DNA of 18,924 nt from Prevotellaceae bacterium (GTDB taxonomy: Bacteria; Bacteroidota; Bacteroidia; Bacteroidales; Bacteroidaceae): contig JABZKU010000038.1 of assembly GCA_015257125.1 (NCBI GenBank), positions 1 to 18,924 of the forward strand, given 5' to 3'. Under the pieces are notes generated by a model. It was not told where the DNA came from and did no database searches. It saw only the letters and a program-made list of their open reading frames with translations. Each line of letters opens with the position of its first letter. Within the stretch, counting starts at the first letter, position 1. Of the stretch, positions 1 through 7,223 are shown one piece after another. The position numbers and the translations under genes were made by a program.

Positions 1-729
1 GTAAACAGCATCATGTGCTTCCCTGGTAAGGGCAAGGACTTCCCTGTGAAACCTGGTCAAACCATTGTGATTGCCAATTACGCGGTAGACCACGCCAAGA
101 CTTTTGAGAAGTATCTTGAAGACAATGGCGAAAACCTCAAGGAATATGAAGGTTATGACCAATTTCTCGATTTGACGAAGGCTGACTTTGAGTGGAGTCC
201 CAGCACCGACAAGAACAACAACCCCAATGTGCCCGATTTGATGCCCATCAGTTCAGGCCGTGCCATGGCTACTGTGGCAGAAGCTGTAGGTTTGGCTCTC
301 GTGCGTTTGCCTTGGTCGCCTGCCACCTTTGCCCAATTTGCAAAGCGCGATGCCGAGGCTGATAAGAAATCGAAGGTGAAAAATCCGATTCACTATATCA
401 ACGTCACCAACACTCACCTCAAAGATTTCCTCGCTGTCGAAATTCCTTTCAATAAGGTGGTAGACTGCATGACCATTTGTCCTCGTAAGCGTTTCCAAAT
501 GCGTCCTTCTAAGTTGGATAAAGGCTTCCTTGGTGTGAATGAAGAAGACTTCTCTTCTTACAACAATGAAAATATCCTCAAGGTGATGGGTCTCTCTCTC
601 CAACGTAAGTTTGACGGTAAAGGCTTCGTGGACACCGACAACACGACGACCGACTTTGAAGTGAAGCCGGCTTCGCTCTCACGCAAGGCCGCTACGCCCG
701 AAAAGCCCGCTGAAAAACCGGCGAAATAA
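1..729 (+). CDS. DUF4876 family surface protein, 5'-truncated by the window edge
   Basis: The reading frame is open from base 1, so the first ATG at 13 is internal; only the last 242 codons are present. The text resembles the C-terminal part of DUF4876 proteins: a GKGKDFPVKPGQTIVIA stretch, then LTKADFEW, NPNVPDL, an ILKVMGLSLQRKFDGKGF segment and a DTDNTTTDFEV ending. Members are Bacteroidota exported proteins or lipoproteins, often encoded near TonB-dependent receptors; their molecular role is not known to me. The N-terminus, signal peptide and upstream partners lie outside the window. The last 20 residues are a Lys/Pro/Ala-rich tail (KPAEKPAK at the end) that looks like an unstructured extension. 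The gene converges on nifJ. The family call rests on remembered motifs and is fairly sure. Confidence 0.78.
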   Translation, partial: VNSIMCFPGKGKDFPVKPGQTIVIANYAVDHAKTFEKYLEDNGENLKEYEGYDQFLDLTKADFEWSPSTDKNNNPNVPDLMPISSGRAMATVAEAVGLALVRLPWSPATFAQFAKRDAEADKKSKVKNPIHYINVTNTHLKDFLAVEIPFNKVVDCMTICPRKRFQMRPSKLDKGFLGVNEEDFSSYNNENILKVMGLSLQRKFDGKGFVDTDNTTTDFEVKPASLSRKAATPEKPAEKPAK

Positions 730-766
730 GGGGAGCTTTCCTCAAACAACTCGACCGCAGCAACAG

Positions 767-801
767 AAAGCGCCGAGGGAGCGAGACTCCCTCGGCGCTT
801 T
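767..801 (+). terminator. Hairpin after the DUF4876 gene, probable terminator
   Basis: There is a perfect 15-bp inverted repeat: 767-781 pairs with 787-801, around a 5-nt loop (CGAGA). It starts 38 bp after the DUF4876 stop codon. The stem is GC-rich, but only a short T-run follows on the plus strand, so it may act as a weak terminator or an RNA-stabilising 3' stem-loop. It lies between convergent genes and could work for either strand. Confidence 0.6.
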
Positions 802-860
802 CGTGTTGAAGCTGTGCGCTGTTTTGTTCCGCTGCGCGGCCGGTGCGCTCTTCCCGCAAA

Positions 861-907
861 ACAAAACAAAACAAAGAGGGCGCTCCACAATGATGTGGAG
901 CGCCCTC
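861..907 (-). terminator. Rho-independent terminator of nifJ
   Basis: A perfect 14-bp inverted repeat pairs 876-889 with 894-907 around a 4-nt loop. Read on the minus strand, the GC-rich stem is followed by a T-rich run (TTTGTTTTGTTTTG, complementary to about 862-875). It sits 38 bp past the nifJ stop codon, as expected for an intrinsic terminator of that gene. Confidence 0.82.
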
Positions 908-944
908 GCGCGTTATAGTTGTGCGACCGAGTCGCGAAGTGGGC

Positions 945-3900
945 TTAGGCCTCTACCTTCGACCAGTCTTGTTGGCTCATGCGCACATAGCTTTGGTAGC
1001 GGCGCTTGGCGTTCTCTTCGCAGGCCTCGAAGAGTTCGGAGGCCTGTTCGGGGAATTGCTTTTTGAGTGCCTGGAAGCGCACCTCGCCCGTGAGGAAGTC
1101 TTGGAAATCCTCCCACTTCGGCGCCTTACTGTCGAGTATGAAGGGGTTCTTGCCCTGGTCTTCGAGCTCGGGGTTGTAGCGCCAGAGGTGCCAGTAGCCG
1201 CATTTCACGGCAAGCTCCTCTTCGTAGTGCGATTTACCCATGCCGGCCTTCAAGCCGTGGGCGATACAGGGCGAATAGGCCACAATGAGCGAAGGTCCGG
1301 GATAGGCTTCTGCCTCGCGGATGGCCTTGAGCGTCTGATTGTGGTCGGCACCCATGGCGATCTGCGCCACATAAACGTAACCATAGGTCGTGGCGATGAG
1401 ACCGAGGTCCTTCTTTCGGATGCGCTTACCGCTGGCGGCAAACTTCGCCACGGCACCCGTAGGCGTCGCCTTGGAGGACTGACCGCCGGTGTTGGAGTAA
1501 ACCTCCGTGTCGAGGACGAGAATGTTCACATCTTCGCCGCTGGCGATCACGTGGTCGAGACCGCCGTAGCCAATGTCGTAGGCTGCGCCGTCACCACCGA
1601 TGATCCACTGCGAGCGCTTGGTGAGGAAGTGGCTCAACTCGCTGAGTTGTGCGCAAATGGGGCATCCTTCTTGCTTGCCGGCCTCGATGAGGGGCTTGAG
1701 GCGCTCAGCGGCGGCCTTGCTCTCGGCCGCTTTGTCCTTACCGTCGAGCCATTGCTGTGCAGCCTCCTTGAATTCGGCGCTCACATGGTCGTCGGCGAGG
1801 CAACGGGTGAGGATATCTGCGATGCGGCTGCGCATTTTCTTGTTGGCCAAGGTCATACCGAGACCGTATTCGCAGAAGTCTTCGAACAACGAGTTGCTCC
1901 ATGCCGGACCGTGGCCGTCTTCGTTCGTAGTGTAGGGCGTGGAGGGGATCGATGCGGAGTAGATCGACGAGCAACCGGTGGCATTGGCCACCATCTCGCG
2001 GTCGCCGAAGAGCTGGCTGACGAGTTTCACGTAGGGCGTCTCACCGCAACCGGCACATGCGCCGGAGAATTCGAAGAGCGTGGGAGCAAACTGCGAATTC
2101 TTGGGGTTGGCGTTGATGTCGACGAGGTGATGCTTGCTCTTTACGTTCTTGACGAGGTAATTCCAGTGGTCGGCCTCCTGACGTTCCTTTTCGAGCGTCG
2201 TCATGGCGAGGGCTTTACCCGTTTTGGGCTTACCGGGGCAGACATCCACGCAGTTGGCGCAACCCGTGCAGTCGAGTACGCTCACTTGGATGCGGAAGTT
2301 CATACCCTTCATGGGCACAGGCGCCTTCATCTCGAGTGTGGGTGCGTCGAAACCGGCCTTTTCGTCGGCGTCGAGCACGAAGGGACGGATACAGCCGTGA
2401 GGACAAACGTAGGCGCACTTGTTACATTGGATACAGTTCTCCAAATCCCAAGTGGGAACGAACGTGGCCACGCCGCGCTTCTCATAGGCGGCCGTACCTT
2501 GCTGCCACGTACCGTCTTCGAGTCCCTTGAAGGCGCTCACGGGGAGGTCGTTGCCCACCTGTGCGTTGATGACATGCACCAAATCCTTCACGAAAGCGGG
2601 CGAACCGTCGTCGACGGGTTGCTCATCTTCGAGCGAAGCCCATGCGGGATCCACGGCGAAGGTGTGGTATTCGCCACCGCGATCCACGGCGGCATAGTTT
2701 TTCTCCACGATGTCCTGACCCTTCTTGCCGTAAGTCTTTTCGATGAAGTGCTTCATCTCCTCAACGGCCTTATCGACGGGGATAACGCCCGTGATGCGGA
2801 AGAAGGCGCTCTGCAAGATCGTGTTGGTGCGGTTGCCAAGTCCGATTTCGGCGGCAATCTTCGTGGCGTTGATCACATAGACCGTGATGTTCTTCTGTGC
2901 CAACACGCGCTTGATCTTGTTGGGCATATTGCGCGAAAGCGCCTCATCGTCCCAAACAGTGTTGAGCAAGAAGGTACCTCCGGGCTGAATGCCGCGCAGC
3001 ACGTCGTACATGTGCATGTAGCTCTGCACGTGGCAGGCCACAAAGTTGGGGGTGTTCACCAGATAGGTGGAACGAATGGGGTGGTCGCCGAAACGCAAGT
3101 GCGAGCAAGTGAAGCCACCCGACTTCTTCGAGTCATAAGAGAAGTAAGCCTGGCAGTACTTGTCGGTCGTTTCGCCGATGATCTTGATCGAGTTCTTGTT
3201 GGCACCCACCGTACCGTCGGCACCGAGACCGTAGAATTTGGCTTGGAACATGCCCTCGCCGCCGAGGCTGATTTCCTCTTTCTTGGGGAGCGATGTGAAG
3301 GTCACGTCGTCAACGATACCGATGGTGAAGTGATCCTTCGGCTCGTTGAGCGCGAGGTTCTCATACACGCCGATGATCTGCGCGGGAGTGGTGTCGTTGG
3401 AGCCCAAACCGTAGCGACCGCCCACGATGAGGGGGGCATTCTCGCGACCGTAGAAAGCATCCTTGACGTCGAGATAGAGCGGTTCGCCGCTGGCGCCGGG
3501 TTCCTTGGTGCGGTCGAGCACCGCAATGCGCTTGGCCGTGGCGGGCACGGCGGCGAGCAGGTGCTTCACCGAGAAGGGGCGATAGAGGTGTACGCAAACC
3601 ATACCCACCTTTTCGCCTTGTTCGCGCAGGTGGTCGATGGCTTCGCGAGTAGCTTCCGAGGCCGAACCCATGAGAATGATCACGCGGTCGGCTTCAGGAT
3701 CGCCGTAGTAGTTGAAGAGGCCGTATTCGCGGCCGGTGATGCGGCTGATTTCCTTCATATATTCTTCCACCACCTCGGGCACGACGTTGTAGAAGGGGTT
3801 GGAAGCCTCGCGGTGAGCGAAGAAGGTTTCGGGGTTCTCGGCCGTACCGCGTGCCACGGGGCGCTCGGGGGTGAGCGCGCGTTCGCGGAACTCGCTCAGG

Positions 3901-4502
3901 GCCTTTTGGTCCACCAGCGGGCTGAGGTCCTCGATGTCGAGGCGCTCGATCTTCTGGATCTCGTGCGAGGTGCGGAATCCGTCGAAGAAGTTGATGAAAG
4001 GCACGCGCGTCTTGATCGAAGCCAAGTGAGCCACACCGGCCAAGTCCATCACCTCCTGCACCGAGCCCTCGGCCAGCATGGCGAAACCGGTTTGGCGCGC
4101 CGACATCACGTCTTGGTGGTCACCGAAGATGCTCAACGCGTGGCTGGCAATGGTGCGCGCCGAAACGTGGAACACACAGGGGAGGAGTTCACCGGCGATC
4201 TTGTACATGTTGGGAATCATGAGCAACAAGCCCTGCGATGCGGTGAAGGTAGTGGTCAATGCGCCGGCTTGGAGCGAACCGTGCACAGCGCCGGCGGCAC
4301 CGCCCTCGCTTTGCATTTCCTGTACCAAGACCGTTTCGCCGAACATGTTCTTGCGGCCTTGCGCCGACCAGTCGTCGACGTATTCGGCCATCGTAGACGA
4401 CGGCGTGATGGGGTAAATTGCCGCCACTTCGCTGAACATATAGGCGATGTGGGCAGCAGCCTGGTTGCCATCACAAGTAATGAATTTTTTAGCCATACTC
4501 AT
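945..4502 (-). CDS. nifJ: Pyruvate:ferredoxin (flavodoxin) oxidoreductase, single chain
   Basis: This enzyme oxidises pyruvate with CoA to acetyl-CoA and CO2 and passes electrons to ferredoxin or flavodoxin in the cytoplasm, a central step of anaerobic fermentation. At 1185 residues it has the normal length of the homodimeric enzyme. Visible in order: N-terminal pyruvate/thiamine domain with YPITPSSTMAE (30-40); two ferredoxin-type 4Fe-4S motifs, Cys690/693/696/700 and Cys745/748/751/755; proximal cluster ligands Cys816, Cys819, Cys844 and Cys1079; and the thiamine-diphosphate site with GGDGAAYDIGYGG (969-981) and DTEVYSNTGGQ (998-1008). All twelve expected cluster cysteines are present. The chosen start is ATG at 4502; a second ATG two codons in (4496) is equally possible, and neither has a Shine-Dalgarno. 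The gene is monocistronic, with its own promoter and terminator. Confidence 0.97.
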   Translation of the reverse strand: MSMAKKFITCDGNQAAAHIAYMFSEVAAIYPITPSSTMAEYVDDWSAQGRKNMFGETVLVQEMQSEGGAAGAVHGSLQAGALTTTFTASQGLLLMIPNMYKIAGELLPCVFHVSARTIASHALSIFGDHQDVMSARQTGFAMLAEGSVQEVMDLAGVAHLASIKTRVPFINFFDGFRTSHEIQKIERLDIEDLSPLVDQKALSEFRERALTPERPVARGTAENPETFFAHREASNPFYNVVPEVVEEYMKEISRITGREYGLFNYYGDPEADRVIILMGSASEATREAIDHLREQGEKVGMVCVHLYRPFSVKHLLAAVPATAKRIAVLDRTKEPGASGEPLYLDVKDAFYGRENAPLIVGGRYGLGSNDTTPAQIIGVYENLALNEPKDHFTIGIVDDVTFTSLPKKEEISLGGEGMFQAKFYGLGADGTVGANKNSIKIIGETTDKYCQAYFSYDSKKSGGFTCSHLRFGDHPIRSTYLVNTPNFVACHVQSYMHMYDVLRGIQPGGTFLLNTVWDDEALSRNMPNKIKRVLAQKNITVYVINATKIAAEIGLGNRTNTILQSAFFRITGVIPVDKAVEEMKHFIEKTYGKKGQDIVEKNYAAVDRGGEYHTFAVDPAWASLEDEQPVDDGSPAFVKDLVHVINAQVGNDLPVSAFKGLEDGTWQQGTAAYEKRGVATFVPTWDLENCIQCNKCAYVCPHGCIRPFVLDADEKAGFDAPTLEMKAPVPMKGMNFRIQVSVLDCTGCANCVDVCPGKPKTGKALAMTTLEKERQEADHWNYLVKNVKSKHHLVDINANPKNSQFAPTLFEFSGACAGCGETPYVKLVSQLFGDREMVANATGCSSIYSASIPSTPYTTNEDGHGPAWSNSLFEDFCEYGLGMTLANKKMRSRIADILTRCLADDHVSAEFKEAAQQWLDGKDKAAESKAAAERLKPLIEAGKQEGCPICAQLSELSHFLTKRSQWIIGGDGAAYDIGYGGLDHVIASGEDVNILVLDTEVYSNTGGQSSKATPTGAVAKFAASGKRIRKKDLGLIATTYGYVYVAQIAMGADHNQTLKAIREAEAYPGPSLIVAYSPCIAHGLKAGMGKSHYEEELAVKCGYWHLWRYNPELEDQGKNPFILDSKAPKWEDFQDFLTGEVRFQALKKQFPEQASELFEACEENAKRRYQSYVRMSQQDWSKVEA

Positions 4503-4695
4503 TCTATGGTGTTATGATTGTTATGTTATGATGTCCTTGTGGGCGGAAGTTTCCGCCTGAGCCGGCGTGCCATGCCGGAAGCCGCTGCTGCCCGTTGTGC
4601 ACACGGGGGTGGAGCGAGGTCGGTCACAAAAATAGAAAAAACGAATAATCCTCTCGGACTATGCACCGGGGCTCGCGTCTGTGGGCACGAGCGTC
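4503..4695 (-). promoter_or_regulatory. Structured 5' leader of nifJ
   Basis: If transcription starts just downstream of the promoter at 4703-4733, the nifJ mRNA carries a leader of about 190 nt. Three short inverted repeats lie in it: 4542-4548 with 4551-4557 (7 bp), 4562-4566 with 4574-4578 (5 bp) and 4591-4595 with 4603-4607 (5 bp). The last 40 nt before the start codon are unstructured and AT-rich, which suits translation without a Shine-Dalgarno. A second -7-like box (TATTTTTG on the minus strand, 4627-4634) has no matching -33 box. I recognise no known riboswitch. Confidence 0.35.
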
Positions 4696-4702
4696 CGTAG
4701 GG

Positions 4703-4733
4703 CAAAGGTAATATTTCTTTTCTGATAGGCAAA
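4703..4733 (-). promoter_or_regulatory. Bacteroidota-type promoter for nifJ
   Basis: On the minus strand a TTTG box (complement of 4730-4733) is followed after 19 nt by TACCTTTG (complement of 4703-4710), an exact match to the Bacteroidota -7 consensus TAnnTTTG. No other gene reads in this direction here, so nifJ is the likely target. Confidence 0.65.
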
Positions 4734-5026
4734 GTGCGCAAAAACGAAACTTCGCACCCGATAGGCTTTTCATCCGAGAAAATAACGCTTTTTGCACCTC
4801 CGCCCTCGCTTTTCGCACACTTTTCCCCTCCTTTTTCACGCCAAAATCCAATCATCGCACACCGCAACGCCAAAACTCCACTACTTTTCCGAGAAAGCCC
4901 ACTCCTTTTGCTAAAAACTCCCAAACTTTTTTCCGACACCTCGCCGCTTTCTACCCTTCACTTACGCGCGCGCGTTCATTTATATATGAAATCACCTTCC
5001 TTCGCGAAAGTTTTCTCGACAAACAC
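4734..5026. other. Non-coding G-poor intergenic tract
   Basis: I see no supportable gene in this stretch between two divergent promoters. The plus strand is strikingly poor in G and rich in C, T and A, especially about 4795-4960, with many short T-runs separated by CC. It ends with an alternating CG run near 4967-4976 and TATATA near 4981-4986. Open frames through it have biased compositions (Ser, Pro, Leu, Phe) typical of skewed non-coding DNA and show no family resemblance. Confidence 0.45.
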
Positions 5027-5056
5027 TTTGTAATCTCCATATTATTTGTACTTTTG
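5027..5056 (+). promoter_or_regulatory. Bacteroidota-type promoter for the C10 protease operon
   Basis: TTTG at 5027-5030 is followed after 18 nt by TACTTTTG at 5049-5056, an exact TAnnTTTG match. Transcription would start near 5063, giving a leader of about 160 nt before the protease gene at 5222. Confidence 0.65.
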
Positions 5057-5065
5057 CCCAAAAGC

Positions 5066-5182
5066 ATGAGCCTTCATCGCACCACGAACGGGCGAAAGTC
5101 GTACTTCCGCACCGGCCATCCGCAGAAAGCGAAGCCCTTGCACAACCTCCCGGCCGCTCAAAAGACGATACGAAAGCCTTAA
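5066..5182 (+). CDS. Possible 38-residue leader ORF
   Basis: An ATG almost at the predicted transcription start opens a 38-codon frame that ends in TAA, 39 bp before the protease gene. The peptide begins MSLHRTTNGRKSYF and ends KTIRKP. It is strongly basic and has no signal peptide or recognisable domain. It could be a regulatory leader peptide, but a frame of this length easily arises by chance, so it is listed only as a candidate. Confidence 0.15.
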   Translation: MSLHRTTNGRKSYFRTGHPQKAKPLHNLPAAQKTIRKP

Positions 5183-5221
5183 TCGCTTTACGCCACACAT
5201 TGCTTCTCAAATTCAATCCCT

Positions 5222-6472
5222 ATGCGAAGACTCTTTTTGTACATTCTCACTATGGCAACGCTTGGTGCATGTTCCGATGCGGAATCCAAAGACGAAGACA
5301 TTCACTACACACAACAACAGAAAGGAATTGTTTCCTTTCAACGTAGCAAATCCGAAGCCCTCGACATAGCCGTGGACTGTCTCCCAGGTTCAAGAACACG
5401 AACTTGTACTCGCACAGATGCAACCATCGAATGTATAACCTCCCACACAGCGACTCGCCAAGCCACAACGAGGAATGATGTAGACACGCTACTTTACTTC
5501 GTAAACTTTGCCAATTCGGGCGGATACGCCATTGTCTGCGGAGATCGGAGACTTCCATCTGTACTGGCTTTTTCCGACCACGGTGCACTTTCTTCTGCTG
5601 ACATCGCAAACAACCCTGGCTTATCGTGCTACTTCGATGCTTTCGGCGAACGATATGATTCACTTAAGAACTGCTTCCTTGGCGAAAAACGCTTCACTAA
5701 CCGGCGACCCACAAGGGGCGAAATTCCAAATAGCTGGTCGGATGTCACTAGAACCCCGATACTTGTCACCACAAAATGGGGACAATACGCTCCCTACAAT
5801 GCATGTGCCCCTACCGACAAATCCGGGAATCATGCTTTGGCAGGGTGTGTAACCGTAGCTCTCGCTCAAACAGTTGCCTCCTTCAACAAAAAGATCGACT
5901 GGGACGACCTCCATCTAGAAGCGAACTCTTCCAAATGGGATGATGCTTCAAAAGCAAAGCTTTTTAGAAAAATCGGCGACGCTCTGCACAACAAATGGGG
6001 ATGGTATCCCAAAGGCACCGCAGCCGACATTGAAGACGTCCCGAAGGTTCTCAATAAAATGGGATTTGATGGACTGCACAGAGATCTCAGATTTTACGAT
6101 GACATCGAGGGAGAACTAATAATGGGCAGACCCATAATTATGGGGGCTTTCAAAATTCGAACCAAACATAAAATATGGCCCATCTCATGGTACACATACA
6201 GCGGCGGACACTGTTGGATTGCCGATGCCTTCCTATGGAGAAAACATAAAGAGTTGACCCCCTCCATCATGGAGGGAAGCTACACTATCCATGATTACAA
6301 ATTCTTTCACTATAACTGGGGGTGGAGCGGCAAAGACGACGGATATTTTTTAGAAGGGATTTACGACACAGCCAAGAAGGGATGGGTCCCAATATGGCCA
6401 GCGCCACATGAGCGAGAAAATTTTCGCTGGAAGCACCAATATATTTCCGACATCATCTACACTCGCCAATAA
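5222..6472 (+). CDS. C10 family (streptopain-like) cysteine protease lipoprotein
   Basis: This is probably a secreted or surface-anchored papain-fold cysteine protease related to streptococcal SpeB and Bacteroidota C10 enzymes. Residues 1-16 form a signal peptide ending in LGAC, so Cys17 would be lipidated. The acidic stretch just after it (SDAESKDED) resembles signals for surface export of Bacteroidota lipoproteins. Residues about 30-170 match a C10 propeptide (YFVNFANSGGYAIVCGD). The catalytic domain shows KWGQYAPYNACAP, then GCVTVALAQ with the likely nucleophile Cys209, GGHCWIADAF with the likely catalytic His330, and HYNWGWSGKDDGYF (363-376). The catalytic residues look intact at 416 residues. 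The stop codon overlaps the start of the next gene. Codon use is AT-richer than in neighbours (TTA, CTA, TCA, ATA and AGA codons are frequent), hinting at acquisition by transfer. Confidence 0.88.
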   Translation: MRRLFLYILTMATLGACSDAESKDEDIHYTQQQKGIVSFQRSKSEALDIAVDCLPGSRTRTCTRTDATIECITSHTATRQATTRNDVDTLLYFVNFANSGGYAIVCGDRRLPSVLAFSDHGALSSADIANNPGLSCYFDAFGERYDSLKNCFLGEKRFTNRRPTRGEIPNSWSDVTRTPILVTTKWGQYAPYNACAPTDKSGNHALAGCVTVALAQTVASFNKKIDWDDLHLEANSSKWDDASKAKLFRKIGDALHNKWGWYPKGTAADIEDVPKVLNKMGFDGLHRDLRFYDDIEGELIMGRPIIMGAFKIRTKHKIWPISWYTYSGGHCWIADAFLWRKHKELTPSIMEGSYTIHDYKFFHYNWGWSGKDDGYFLEGIYDTAKKGWVPIWPAPHERENFRWKHQYISDIIYTRQ

Positions 6473-7146
6473 TGAAAAAGCTCTATTACGTTTGCATGCT
6501 TTGCATACAGCTTCTCACACTCAGTTCTTGTGAGAGAAGCAACTTAATGAACGACACCTACACCCTCACTTCTGCATTTGACAGCTTCATGAAGGTCACA
6601 AGTTTGTCCATCACAGAGATCGCGACAGACTCCGGACAAGACAGCATACTGTTCCGCATAGCCAGCGACGGCAGTACAATCCAACCGCAAGACGGGCGGA
6701 CATTCAGAGAAGCTTGTATTTCATACGGCGAGGAAAAACCACATATTTTCTACGCTCCTGACCCTTATATTTATTATACCCCCTTATTCAATGCACGCGA
6801 GCTAAGGCTAGAATCCATCGACGGCGAGGGGAAGAAACACGACCTCACTCCTCACACATACATTCGATTCCAAAGTTCCCGAAAGTTCCTCGAAAGCGGA
6901 TATACCAATGGGGGACCCACCTCCTTATACTCCTACAAACTCTCGGAACTATCGCCCGTCGATGCCCATTGGATTAATGAAAAGTTCACGCTGGTTGTTC
7001 CCACCACACAACTGCGCGACGCAAAGCGAATCATCATCTACCTCATCACAGACAACGGCACAATTTCTACTTCTTCGGTCTATCCCCTCCGAAAGACTAA
7101 TCGTGCCATAAATTTTCTTGACCCCCATATTACACTTGCCGATTGA
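6472..7146 (+). CDS. Unknown lipoprotein coupled to the C10 protease
   Basis: I do not recognise the family. The 224-residue product has a signal peptide ending in LSSC, so Cys20 would be the lipidated residue. The rest appears soluble and rich in beta-type segments, with no transmembrane helix after the signal. Its ATG shares one base with the protease stop codon (TAATG, 6470-6474), so the two are almost certainly cotranscribed and probably translationally coupled. That layout suggests a functional partner of the protease. C10 proteases elsewhere are often encoded beside propeptide-like inhibitors, but I see no clear similarity between this protein and the protease propeptide, so an inhibitor role is only a guess. 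Codon use is AT-rich like the protease gene. No clear terminator follows. Confidence 0.72.
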   Translation: MKKLYYVCMLCIQLLTLSSCERSNLMNDTYTLTSAFDSFMKVTSLSITEIATDSGQDSILFRIASDGSTIQPQDGRTFREACISYGEEKPHIFYAPDPYIYYTPLFNARELRLESIDGEGKKHDLTPHTYIRFQSSRKFLESGYTNGGPTSLYSYKLSELSPVDAHWINEKFTLVVPTTQLRDAKRIIIYLITDNGTISTSSVYPLRKTNRAINFLDPHITLAD

Positions 7147-7223
7147 CTCTACGAGTTGACCTGCACGCGTATATTTTAGTCAATTCCCCTCAGCAATACC
7201 TCAATATCTAAATACAATACACT

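Noticed and set aside
921..4517. Nearly 1200-codon open frame on the plus strand, antisense to nifJ
   Set aside because: It is in exact codon register with nifJ and exists because nifJ avoids TTA, CTA and TCA. It has no family signature, while nifJ has all its cofactor motifs.
4526..4939. 137-codon minus-strand frame upstream of nifJ
   Set aside because: It spans the nifJ promoter and leader, has no recognisable domain, and its composition follows the local base skew.
7142..7184. Promoter or operator before the TPR gene (TATATTTT box and TTGAC repeats)
   Set aside because: The -7 box has one mismatch and no -33 box at the right distance; the 7-bp inverted repeat is too short and widely spaced to support an operator or terminator.
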